NCBI GenBank assembly: GCA_024449915.1
Contig: JAMZAV010000161.1
Location: 62,001 to 126,000, forward strand
From: Sweltsa coloradensis
Taxonomy: Eukaryota > Arthropoda > Insecta > Plecoptera > Chloroperlidae
Direction of reading: 5' to 3'
DNA: 64,000 bases
Shown here: positions 46,801 through 58,800 of the stretch, one piece after another
Layout: the number at the start of each line of letters is the position of its first letter
Position numbering within the stretch: position 1 is the stretch's first letter
Program-made: the position numbers and the translations under genes
Notes under the pieces: model-generated
What the model was told of the DNA's origin: nothing
The model's database searches: none
The model's input: only the letters and a program-made list of their open reading frames with translations

Positions 46801-49800
46801 GTTTCATTGGTTTGGTTCATTGAATAACTTAAATCAATAAATTGGATTTAAAAATGCTTTCTTGACTTGTTGACGACGTTCTATCAATGTGTAAGTAATT
46901 AATGAATACGTCAGCTGTTTGTAATTGTGGTGCTTTGAGACCGTGAGTTGTTGCCGTTTCTGGTGTTTGTTTACGTTACAGTGACACGGCACGAGTCTGA
47001 CTCACGGTATGAAAAATGCTGATGCGGGGATTGTCCGTGGCAACTCGAGGAGACAAGGACGACTGCTGGGAATTGTCAGCTGGGCGTTCAACTGTATGCG
47101 GGGACAACTGTTTACTGGGCTTCAAATTAAATGGAAATTTCACAGGAGGTTTCAAATCAATTTATTTAGTTTTTTTTGTAATGGCAGTGACTCTTTAATA
47201 ATATTTGTTGTTTTTTTGGTTTAATTTACACAAACAAGTAAGTTTCTGTTAGTATTTGTGTTTTCTTTAGATTTGCTCTTGTTTGTGCTAGAATAGGTTT
47301 GATTTCTCAGAGGCCTATTGCGCGGGCAGATAGGTTCTGGCCCTTCAGGTTGGATTTGAATTAGGATGGGTCACTGGTTTTAAAAAATAGGGCATTTTGT
47401 GTAGATCCTGAGTATGTCTGAGGTGAGTTAATGCATTGTGGATGGTTTAGCGTGCGGTATTTATACTTCATATTAGGTAGGTTTGGTACGAAACCCTGAT
47501 CTTGGTAAGCTTTGGAAGGACCATGGTCAAGATGGAGGTATGGATTCATCTGGAAGACGATGGCATCGGGACATTGGAAGAAGACACCTGGGGGATAACC
47601 GGATGAAGATGGAGCAGACTGTGTGTACTGAAATGGCATGCTGATCGGAGTAAGGGCGTCAAGCAATCGGTTCTGAAAACGTCTGGAGACGAGGCCAGCA
47701 TATGGAGGTATACATAGTTCATCGTCGTCAAGGTTGTTTTTGGCAAGAGGATTTCCGCGAAAACACGAGGACGTGTTTAATCTGGGGGGAGCGGTTGTCA
47801 TATATTGGGATAGTTTATCCAAATATCTGTGGTATTATTCGGTTAAGACACTCAAGTTGCAGCAAGATGTGTTGACAAGTTGGAAGTAATAACATGGGCA
47901 TTACCTAATGTATTGACGTCATTTGTAATGTGCTAAGGCTAGCTGTTTCGTCACTTCAATTAGGTCAAGTTATTATAACTATTGTACTGAGTTTGGAGAC
48001 GATTATGCTGACTGGGCGAGGGGAAGACATTTGCCTGTGTTAAGGGGAGTGGTCCCACTCCATTGATGACGAGTAGAGAGCAGAGAGGCCCGAGGCTTAG
48101 GATTGGTGGACAGGACGTGGAAGTCATGAGAAGTGGCGCTTAAGCCTCTTTGGCGGGCTGACCAGGACCCTGGAGGGGACCGGGCTGAGTGACATCATCG
48201 AAGGTGTCGTGGTGGCAGGACAACTATGATTCGGGGAGTGTAATTCTGGACATCGAGATAGGAAGTTACTAAAGTGGTAAGCCTCTGTGTACTCCCGCGC
48301 CACAAGGCGGGAGTACACAGGACACAGTGCCCTGGACACAGTGAGATGGGAGTGCTGAGAAAGGCACGTAGCAAGAAGGAAGACTAAAGGAACGAGAGCG
48401 ACAGTCAAGGAGTTCAGCCGGGAAACTGGAAGAAGCAAGCTGGAAGCTAGAAGAGGCAAGAACGGACGAAGAACGGACGAAGAACGGAGTACCAAGGTGT
48501 CGCCGGATCGAGTCCCACATCACGCCAAGGAGCAGCTGAGATCAGGGTTGGATACCAGACAGAGGGATAATTAATGGTGAGCGATGTACTTCTATTAACG
48601 ATCAGGTTATGGGTTCAACAAGGCTCGAACCCACGCACGCCAGACCACAATGCAGAGACTTAACTGAAGGCCAGAGTAGGGTACAATTCATAAGATAATA
48701 CAGAAGTCCCCTTGGTTTGAATCTGAATCTTTCATTGTGCTAACCAGTTTTGTTACCAAATCCCGTATTTCCCAAACACATTCGATCTCGGTCTGGTTAG
48801 GTTGTAGGCTAGTTGGTATTAATTAAGAGCTACGCCCACTAAGACTCACTGGAGAGTCACTATTACCTGGGCCTACAGCCTATTCCATGACAATATCGTA
48901 CTTTTACGATTTTTTTCGATTTTTAGTGCGATATTTTCGTGACATTTGGGCCGATTCTGACCAAACGGGTGGGGTTACAACGTTCATATTATACATGGAC
49001 ATTAAGGTTATGGTGATGTAGTACCTTTTGAAAGAAAAAGTTGAAAAAGTTAGCCGGAATTCATAGAAATAAAGCTTTTAATATAAGTTTTTTTGATTTG
49101 TATGCGATATTTTCGTGCCATTTGGGCCAATTCTGACCAAACGGGTGGGGCTACAACGTTCATATTATACATGGACATTAAGGTTATGGTGATAAAGTAC
49201 CTTTTGAAAGAAAAAGTTGAAAAAGTTAGCCAGAATCCATAGAAATAAAGCTTTTAATATAAGTTTTTAACGGTAAATAATAACAAATTGACAAGTAACA
49301 ATAGAAACTTGACAACAATCACCTACAATGCGTGGGAAGCAAAACAAAGCAACAAAGCACTCGCAAAAGTAAAGATATCCCACGCAGACTAAAAACTTTA
49401 AAAAAAGCTCATCCATCAACGCGGCGGGACTTGAGCGTTTTCCTAGTGCTAGGGGAATAGGGCACCAGAGCGGAGAACGATTGGGGTTTGGTCACAGTTG
49501 TCTGGACATTGATAAAATATAAATTGTTACAACTTTTTGACGGCAGTGCATTATTGCTGTGGTCATTGATATTAAACCCCTATTACAGTAGTTAAATATC
49601 AATGGCTGTGGTAGGTAACAGATTTTCCCCCCAGAGTACAGAACGATCGACGTTTGGTCACCACCATGTGTAAGTTCCTCTGGAATGACAATGTAGGCCT
49701 AAAGAAACCTGTGACTGTGACCAAACCCCGATCATGCGATCCTGGCGGAGAATCAGGGCGAATCAGCTTGGCATTGCCCTACCTTCTCAAATTACCATCT

Positions 49801-52800
49801 ATTCGAGGGAAGACGATTATTTCACTTACTTCTGACAGTAAGGAACCTTTAGGCCTAAAACGTAAACGGGGAACCAGCTAGTTACAGACTGCACACCTGC
49901 TCTTGTGTATAATAGAGGTCACCCTTCGTTTAAGCGCACTTTTAAATGGGACTTCTGCCCATTGTTCTACTACTACCCAGTGAAGTGAACAAGGTTGATA
50001 AGCCACCACCACTGTGACGTCACATGTACGCCCAGTACCAACTCACGGGCTGAAAGTATCGCTACATCACAGGTTTCTAACAGATGCTCGTAACTATAGC
50101 AGAAACTAGCCAATACCGTTGGTACTTTGCCAAGTAGCCTCATCCTCGACTTTGATACCTTCTGTCAGGGTAGTGAATGAGTTTCTAACCTTGTGCAACT
50201 AGTCAAGCCCCCCAACCCCAACAGAGTTAGGTGGTAACTTAACTGACGTAACGCGTTACTTTTCTTTAGTTACTTTAAAAAAACTTGTAAATTTTTAATT
50301 CTATGATAAATTTTAACATAACCCGTTAGATAGTTATGCCAACTTTTAATGAACTCTACGTTACGTTATTTTTTAATAAATTGTAGTTTAAAAAAATTAT
50401 GGGATGTAATACTATTTGTAATATTTGCCCATAATACAAAAAAAATTATAATAATGTTTGTACTTTACCCTGAACTATTATTGAAAATACCTTAACTTTT
50501 GAATAGCTTTTAAACTTTACTTCCAATCAAATAAACTTTAACGGGTTACCTTCATTCACGAACTTTCCCAACCCTTCCCAAGAACAACCTTAGACCCCCT
50601 AAATCCACCACCCCTATACCCCTCCCCACCAACCCTATACCTCTCACAGCCCCCATATAGGAGAACTGACAAATTCCATTGAACATTGCAATACACGTTT
50701 TGACAACATTACAATGACCTAGTATTTATTATGAAGTGTGATCAGTTGATGTGACAGTGACAGTGACAGGTAGTGCGATTGATGCCTGTGTCTGACACGT
50801 ATTATACAGTCTCGCCTGTCACAGATTTACAGAATGGTGTCACAGCTGTCACTATGTAACCTATAGAGACATGAATCCAGATAGACAGGGTTTTATTTGA
50901 AATTAATATTTATGCCCTCGATAGTGTACATGCATTCATCAATTCGCCTATTGGTGCTATTCCAGTAAAATTATAAACATATAATAACCTATACATATTT
51001 TAGGCTTACCATTGTTATGCTATACAATATTATGTTTTTTTAGTTTGATCGACTCATTTATATATGAGTAGGGCTATATCCTTTTCTAATTTTAATAATA
51101 ATAGTAATTTTTATGTAACTAATTTTATATTGTATAGTTTCGTTATATTTGTATTGTTATGGTGTGGTAAATTGCACTTGTGGGACATTTGTCCTGTTGT
51201 AATGTGGCCACAAATAAATAAACAAAACAACCTTGAATACATTCAGATTGTGTTAAAAATGATAATAATTAAAAAAGGTGGTGTAGAACTAGGTAGTTAG
51301 TTAATATATCATTTGATTTGAAGTAGGTCTAAACTCTAAACTAGGTCCGTTACATAATAATATGTTCCAATATTACTCAATGCTACTACTGATGCTTCTC
51401 AGTCAGATACGCGTTTATTTATAGACTTTTGTTATAGTTTTTTTAATCTATTTTACGCAACGAGGTGTAAGCACGCGTATATTCATTACATACTTTTTAG
51501 AATGCAATATAGTGTCATTAAATACAGTTAATCCGTGCTTGTAACATGGCTCTGGAGTGTTTACAAAGTTTCAGTGAAAAACCAATTTATAATATTTTTG
51601 AATTTTATTTTTCTCATTAACATCAGTAGTTCATATATTTCTGCCGATCTAATTTTACAATTCAATATAATATACAGTCATTACAGTCATCCGTTCATGT
51701 AAACTGCTAATACGTTGCATTGGACTGTAACAAAAATTCTCGTAGAAGACCCGGCACCTCCACCAAAATTGAAATTCTTCATCCGGCATCTTATTTGAAA
51801 TTGTCGTCTGAGCACACCAGTTACCGAAACAGGAAAAAACTGTTTAAAGTATTTACAAAAATAAGTCTCTTGAAGACCTGGCACCTCCACCAAATTTGAA
51901 AATTGACTTCCGTTTGTGCACAACAGTCACAAAATCACAAACACAAACACCTTCACATGATTAAATAACACATTGGTACTAGTTACTCGTTTGAAAAAAA
52001 AAATACAATCTCTGATTTCGTCTCTTAAAAGACCCGGCTCCTCCACCAAATTTGAAATTCTTTATCCGGCACCTTATTTATACTTGTGATGTGAACATCA
52101 TGTCACAGAATCTCAACAATACGTACAAATTATGAAATAACACTAGTGCTGGTTACTCGTTCTTTAATAAAACCTCATATCATTATCAACGCCTCTTATA
52201 GAAGTTATCTAGCTACGGTTCTCTCTAGACCTCCTTACGATGTTGCCTCAAAACATTTTGCTGGGATATTCTGAGGCCTTGGCGCAATTTAGAAGAACCG
52301 TATAGGAGGGTTTTCTAACTAAGCTTATAAACTATAACAATTAAAGCGATTTTTAGAATACAAGTGTAGCGATAATTAATTTGTTGTGTATTGTATTGTA
52401 CACAATATTGTGTCGCGGTCAATTCGCTTGATAAATAATAATAATAGATTTAATGCGTGAAAAATAATCCTAGAGTTATGATTTCTGTAGGTCTACTTAC
52501 GATTTAAAGACAAGTATACACGTCTTTCGTCTCAGGTTCTGATGCGTGAAAACTAATCCTCGAGCTATGATCTCGGTAGGCCTACTTACGATTTAAAGAC
52601 AAGTATACACGTCTTTCGTCTCAGGTTCTGATGCGTGAAAACTAATCCTAGAGTTATGATCTCGGTAGGCCTACTTACGACTTAAAGACAAGTATACACG
52701 TCTTTCGTCTCAGGTTCTGATGCGTGAAAACTAATCCTCGAGCTATGATCTCGGTAGGCCTACTTACGACTTAAAGACAAGTATACACGTCTTTCTTCTC

Positions 52801-55800
52801 AGGTTCTGATGCGTGAAAACTAATCCTCGAGCTATGATCTCGGTAGGCCTACTTACGACTTAAAGACAAGTATACACGTCTTTCTTCTCAGGTTCTGATG
52901 CGTGAAAACTAATCCTAGAGTTATGATCTCGGTAGGCCTACTTACGACTTAAAGACAAGTATACACGTCTTTCTTCTCAGGTTCGGTGTTTTGAAGAGCC
53001 CCAGCACGCTGGGAGTTGATTCAGTTGCGATTGGCAATTTTACAGACATCTGTGTCAACAGAAAACACGAATATAAATACACATTCAGAGTAGGACTAGT
53101 ACGAATTTCCTATAATACTACAAAATAAAATATATTATGTGTTCTTGAGTAAACTAAATAAATACGTGTTATTATAACATACAGAAAGAGCATTTGCCCC
53201 ATAGTACTTTCGTACCTGTTACCCTTCGTACACAATATCCCCACATTACAAAAGATTAAGAACGTCGTATCCATGTTAAAAATTATATATATGAAATAAA
53301 TACATACATACATAAATACATAAATAAAATCGTACCCTACCTACTCAGTCACGTTTCTGATATTCACTGGGAGGCATTAATTTGAAAGCAGTCCAAGCCA
53401 ACTCTGTCGGCGCCTACGTCGTCGACGATATACATGCCTTTAATAATGTGAAAATGATAAGGTGTTTTCGGAATTCTAGAATAATAAGAAATGTTGTTTT
53501 TTGGAACCTTGAAGTCCTCGACCATCTCCGACGTAAGTGCGCGCTTGTTGAATCGCGCAATCCTCTGGAAACACTCTATGGCCTCGTCCACCCTCCCCTT
53601 GCTTAGCAGCCATCTTGCACTCTCGGGCAGCATGAAGTAGAACGAGGGAACTATCACCAGGGGCGCTGATACAGCTACTATGAAGTGTCGCCAGTCTCCG
53701 ATAGATAGGGCTATCCACGGCGCCACGACGCAACCCAGTGTGTAGCCTATGCCGATAGTGAGGTTCAGGCCGAGGGTGCGCTTGCTTGGTCGCATGTACT
53801 CCAGAACTAGAACCATTGAAGAAACAAGGAACATTAGTGAGTTTAACGAACAGTAGTGCCACCTGTCAAACGTCCAAAGAAGCAAAGAACCTTTCACCTT
53901 TTCTAACGATCCACAATTCACCCGAAGGCCGCGCCACTGTATCGCGAACTAGCATTTGCAATTTTCTACGTGACTATTCTTTTTTGTGGGTCACCTCGAG
54001 TCGCATATGTCTAAAATTTTACCAAGTTATTAAATAAAGAGATACAAAGGCTTCTTCGTTTGCACTTTTTCAAAAGAGTGATTGTACCAAAAAGTATGTA
54101 TAATACAAATTTTCATGCTTTGGATTCTGGCAAAAAGTTGCAAAACATCAAACTACGACATCATTTTATTATTGTTCTACAGATATTTTTAAAAAGTATA
54201 CAGTAAGGGACATTAATTTATAATCTAATTCGTTATTACTATAGAAGCAAGATACTGTCGTGTGCCGAAGTCACTCCTAATCATGATTTTCCCAAACGTC
54301 GATTTTATAAAGTGACTACTTCATAATGGTATTATTTTTTATTTTTTTAATTAAGAAATAAGTTTGAAATCAGTTGTGTATTTGAGTGGAGATCATAATT
54401 AATACAGTTTTATGCTTGTGAGGAAGTCATTGTCACTGAAAATCAGTTATGTGACTGAGTGGGTAGACTCTAAATACGAATTTATTTATTTATTTAAGGA
54501 ACAGAAAATTGAGGTTCTCTATCTTCGTTGATGCTTTGACGTTGGCTACCATGTAATATTTAACACGCACAAGTTGGCAGCCGTTTTTGTTATGTAGCAA
54601 CCCCACCCCTCCTTGACAACCATGTAAACAACGCGAAATAAATGCACAACAGTGAACATTATCAGTTGTCATTTATTATAAAATAGTATATTTTAATATT
54701 CTATAACATGATATCGTCTTTTTTAAATATTTATGCAAACTAACAATCATGGACAGTGAATGTGGGCCTAGTTCTAGGCAAGGCAGGAGCCCTCGACAAA
54801 GCAATATGCCTATAGGCCTACCGTATGTAGGACCAAGTCGTGGAATTTGTACACCCTTCGCCCCGACGTGCAGCACTAGGGATAAAGTTCCGTTTAGTAT
54901 ATGTGGTCCCGCGGGCGTTACTCTGGAAGAGGAACATCCAGATCCAGGTAGTTTAGTAGTCGATCTATTGTTCCCTATACCGTCCAAGGTTCGCGAGGTA
55001 GTGTTCCGCAACTACTACACTGCCTGGATAACAATCCTGGTCAAGACTCGGAACTACACGGAGGATGTACCGTGTACCGGTACTTCCGACGGCGATGCAG
55101 GCCTAAGTCTTTGGGCCATGTCCATACCGCACCGTAGTCTTATGCCATATCCACATCTAGAAACAGGTTCGCAAGATGTGGTTACAATCAGCTACAATGA
55201 GAGCTTGGTAGAGTGGGATGACTTGGTGAAGATGAGGTTGATATTGCGACAGCCGTCGACGGCGTGGAAGACTTTCTACGTCGAGGAGTTGAACTTGTTC
55301 ACGGATTGTCCGCGATTCCCGTCACCTCCGTTCCAAAGGGGTAGTCCTAGATCGCCAAGCCATTGCGATCAGAATGATCAACTTTTCAAGATGTTTATCA
55401 AACAGACAGTCGAGTCTGTTAACAACGAGAATGACTCTGAAAGCAATGAAGGTTTCGCCCACATGCCGCCGTACGAATTTCCCTCTATTACCGAAATGTA
55501 ACTACGCTCAAATGATTTTTTTTAAGTGTACTTATTGTATTAAATGTAAATGTATGTGAATATAGTTTATTTGTATTTTTATTAAACCTTTATTTGCAAC
55601 AGAAAATACATTCCACGAGCACAAATTTAAAAAAAATAAGCTAGGTTTGTTCGTTACTATAGGCTAGCCCTGGCATTTGTGGTGCCCCCCCCTTCTCACT
55701 GCTACGACGACGACACGAACTATGACAAAGACGACGACAATGATATGACGTACTTGAACATATCCACAATAGCAAAAAGGCAGTTAGGCCTATTTATTTT

Positions 55801-58800
55801 GTATACCTTCGTCCATACGTATAAACTTGTAGGTAAGTATTTATAGTAATAGTTAGTAACGTCATAGAAAAAGATAACAGTCTTTTATAACATGGCATCG
55901 GTTTAGGAGTCAATGGCCTGTGAACCAGCCTCTCCCTTCATATCACTCTGAACACCATTATACAAATCACTCGCATAATATAGTCATTCTTACGAGTGAA
56001 TAGGCCCTACACCTCGACGTATTATGGTATCACAAACCATATAAAGTAATATTTACAAAACAATAAACACCTACACCAATTCAATTATAATTCAATCCAA
56101 CACATCACGTATATATCCTAAGTACCTATGTCGCATTGCTGATAGTAATAATACTTTGCTCGTGGCGTCATCATTATGATTGTGTTTGACAAACTGCATT
56201 TTTACATGAATCATAGCTTGGGATTTGTCAGGTAACGCTCGTGCACGGTTCATACTTTGACGTGTTTTCCTCTCGTAGTCTAGTACCCGAATTCATAGTC
56301 GGCCCCTAGCCCAAGGAGTCTCATTGTTGCTAAAGCTTTGTTATTAACCGTGTTATTTAGATATCTGACTGAGGGTGATAACACAATAAAGAATATGTTG
56401 ATTTTCCTGCAATGTAGACCTATTCCGAAAAGTACAAAAGTTACACCCATACCTCTTAATTTAAAGTGGACCGTGCCAACCTTGTCGGCAGACACATCCA
56501 TCATCGATGAACAAAGTATCAAAGCTAATTCAAACGAAGAACTAAAAAAAATGTAATTCTTATTTATTTATTTTTTTCCACAACAGAGTTAGGCCTATCT
56601 CCACAAGTGCGATGTAGGCTTTTACAATAACTTAATTAAATATTAAATCACAAAATTAAAGATGATATCAAAACAATCAAACAACTTCTAAATAGGTTTT
56701 ATAGGCACACAAAATAGGCGCAAAATAGGCGCACAAAAGAACATTAGGCCTATACTAAACGAAATACAAATAGAAAACTTGACTATTACAATGTTACACA
56801 ACGTCAAGAAGATTTGAAGAAAAACTAAAAAAAAAAACATTGAAAATTTAGGTAATTTATGCCAAGGTCTGGATGGATGACAACTAAAATATATCGTCTG
56901 CTTCTTGGAAGATAATACTCACCTATAATGTAGAACATGGCGAAGTTGTTGTCGGTGGCCGTGCCCGCCAGGAAGCGACACATGGCGTAGACAGGGAACG
57001 AGGTGGCGAAACTGGTGGCCACGTTGCCAACTAGAGCCATCATGTTGGCGATCACCAGCACGTGGAGTCTGCCTATTGTGTCGGCCATGATGCCCAGGCT
57101 GAGGGAGCCACGTGTAATACTCACCTATAATGTAGAACATGGCGAAGTTGTTGTCGGTGGCCGTGCCCGCCAGGAAGCGACACATGGCGTAGACAGGGAA
57201 CGAGGTGGCGAAACTGGTGGCCACGTTGCCAACTAGAGCCATCATGTTGGCGATCACCAGCACGTGGAGTCTGCCGATCGTGTCGGCCATGATGCCCAGG
57301 CTGAGGGTGCCACGTGTAATACTCACCTATAATGTAGAACATGGCGAAGTTGTTGTCGGTGGCCGTGCCCGCCAGGAAGCGACACATGGCGTAGACAGGG
57401 AACGAGGTGGCGAAACTGGTGGCCACGTTGCCAACTAGAGCCATCATGTTGGCGATCACCAGCACGTGGAGTCTACCGATCGTGTCGGCCATGATGCCCA
57501 GGCTGAGGGTGCCACGTGTAATACTCACCTATAATGTAGAACATGGCGAAGTTGTTGTCGGTGGCCGTGCCCGCCAGGAAGCGACACATGGCGTAGACAG
57601 GGAACGAGGTGGCGAAACTGGTGGCCACGTTGCCAACTAGAGCCATCATGTTGGCGATCACCAGCACGTGGAGTCTACCGATCGTGTCGGCCATGATGCC
57701 CAGGCTGAGGGTGCCACGTGTAATACTCACCTATAATGTAGAACATGGCGAAGTTGTTGTCGGTGGCCGTGCCCGCCAGGAAGCGACACATGGCGTAGAC
57801 AGGGAACGAGGTGGCGAAACTGGTGGCCACGTTGCCAACTAGAGCCATCATGTTGGCGATCACCAGCACGTGGAGTCTGCCGATCGTGTCGGCCATGATG
57901 CCCAGGCTGAGAGTGCCACGTGTAATACTCACCTATAATGTAGAACATGGCGAAGTTGTTGTCGGTGGCCGTGCCCGCCAGGAAGCGACACATGGCGTAG
58001 ACAGGGAACGAGGTGGCGAAACTGGTGGCCACGTTGCCAACTAGAGCCATCATGTTGGCGATCACCAGCACGTGGAGTCTGCCGATCGTGTCGGCCATGA
58101 TGCCCAGGCTGAGGGTGCCGATCACGCAGCCTATGAAGAAGAGAGATTGACCGGCAGCTGGCTTCCAGTCTTCGGAACATACCCAATCCAGCTGAACAGA
58201 GGGCACCATGTTTGTGATTAGTTTAGTTGCCCTCCGTTGTAAATCACTTTTTAGAAGTGAAAAGGATAGACGTTAAATAAATAAAATAAATAAATATAAA
58301 CTTTAAATGCTGAAGAAAAAATGCATAATGACGGATCTAGCCAAAATAATATAGTTAAAGGGTATCAATTGATTGATTTCATATTAATTCGAGGCGATGA
58401 GTGGTGATTCATGCGGATGGAGTATGAATAGAAGGGAGGAGGGAAAACACGGTACTGGCACGTAGCCTACTCCTTTCGAAAAGTCAAGGGCACCAACGCA
58501 CGTCCATCTGAAAGGAGGTGTAACTGACAGTCATATAGTTTCTGCACTAACGACTGCACAACTCAGGAGAACGAACGTCATAGTCATTAGCAATATTCTA
58601 ACAGCAGTATACGTGTGTCTTAAAGGGTATCAAGATAGGAGAATATAGGAAACCGTTTTTTGCACTTAACTCAGTAATTCAGCCACGAAAAGTATTGCTG
58701 ATAAAACACCAATATATGAAAAGTTATTAAGCAAGTGAGATAACATTGTGCATCCCTTGTTGAAAATAATGTTAGATTGGCTAGCAATAAAGTCTACGTC

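Larger units (their letters stand above)
43336..48892 (+). mobile_element. Non-autonomous LTR retroelement, 5.56 kb
   Basis: Two 1097-bp direct LTRs (43336-44432, 47796-48892) begin TGTCATATAT and end TTCCATGACA, differing at a handful of positions. Flanking ATAT duplications (43332-43335, 48893-48896) are confirmed by the uninterrupted paralogous site GAATATCGTAC at 41401. A primer-binding site TGGTGGAGGTGCCGTG follows the 5' LTR directly; a purine-rich GGGGGGAGCGG precedes the 3' LTR. The 3.36-kb interior encodes no recognisable gag or polymerase, so mobilisation would need proteins from elsewhere. Confidence 0.9.
43092..49446. mobile_element. CTAGGAAAACGCT/GGATGAGC repeat, copy 3, split by LTR element
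   Basis: Begins GGATGAGCGAAGCGAAGAC at 43092, breaks at 43335, resumes at 48893 and ends CATCAACGCGGCGGGAC...TTTTCCTAG at 49446. Two ~180-bp tandem units lie at 48930-49270. Confidence 0.8.

Noticed and set aside
47361..47822. 153-codon minus frame in the LTR-element interior
   Set aside because: No family features and it begins within the 3' LTR, opposite to the inferred element direction. Kept only as a note in the interior feature.
52452..52983. Possible CRISPR-like array of regular repeats
   Set aside because: Units are contiguous 89-bp tandem repeats with no unique spacers, in an animal genome.
53364..53507. Extension of SLC22 exon 4 into the following open frame
   Set aside because: Similarity to transporters stops at the AAG|GTTCCA boundary and the extension is SINE sequence.
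57907..57932. 26-base GT...AG stretch between exon copies as a tiny intron
   Set aside because: It has GT and AG at its ends but is too short for known animal introns and lacks a branch point; splicing it out would not keep repeated exons useful.
56825..58209. Overlapping open frames of 77-160 codons on both strands across the exon 3 array
   Set aside because: They are frame-shifted read-throughs or antisense shadows of the 202-bp repeated exon; only 58191-57933 is coding in the correct frame with splice sites.
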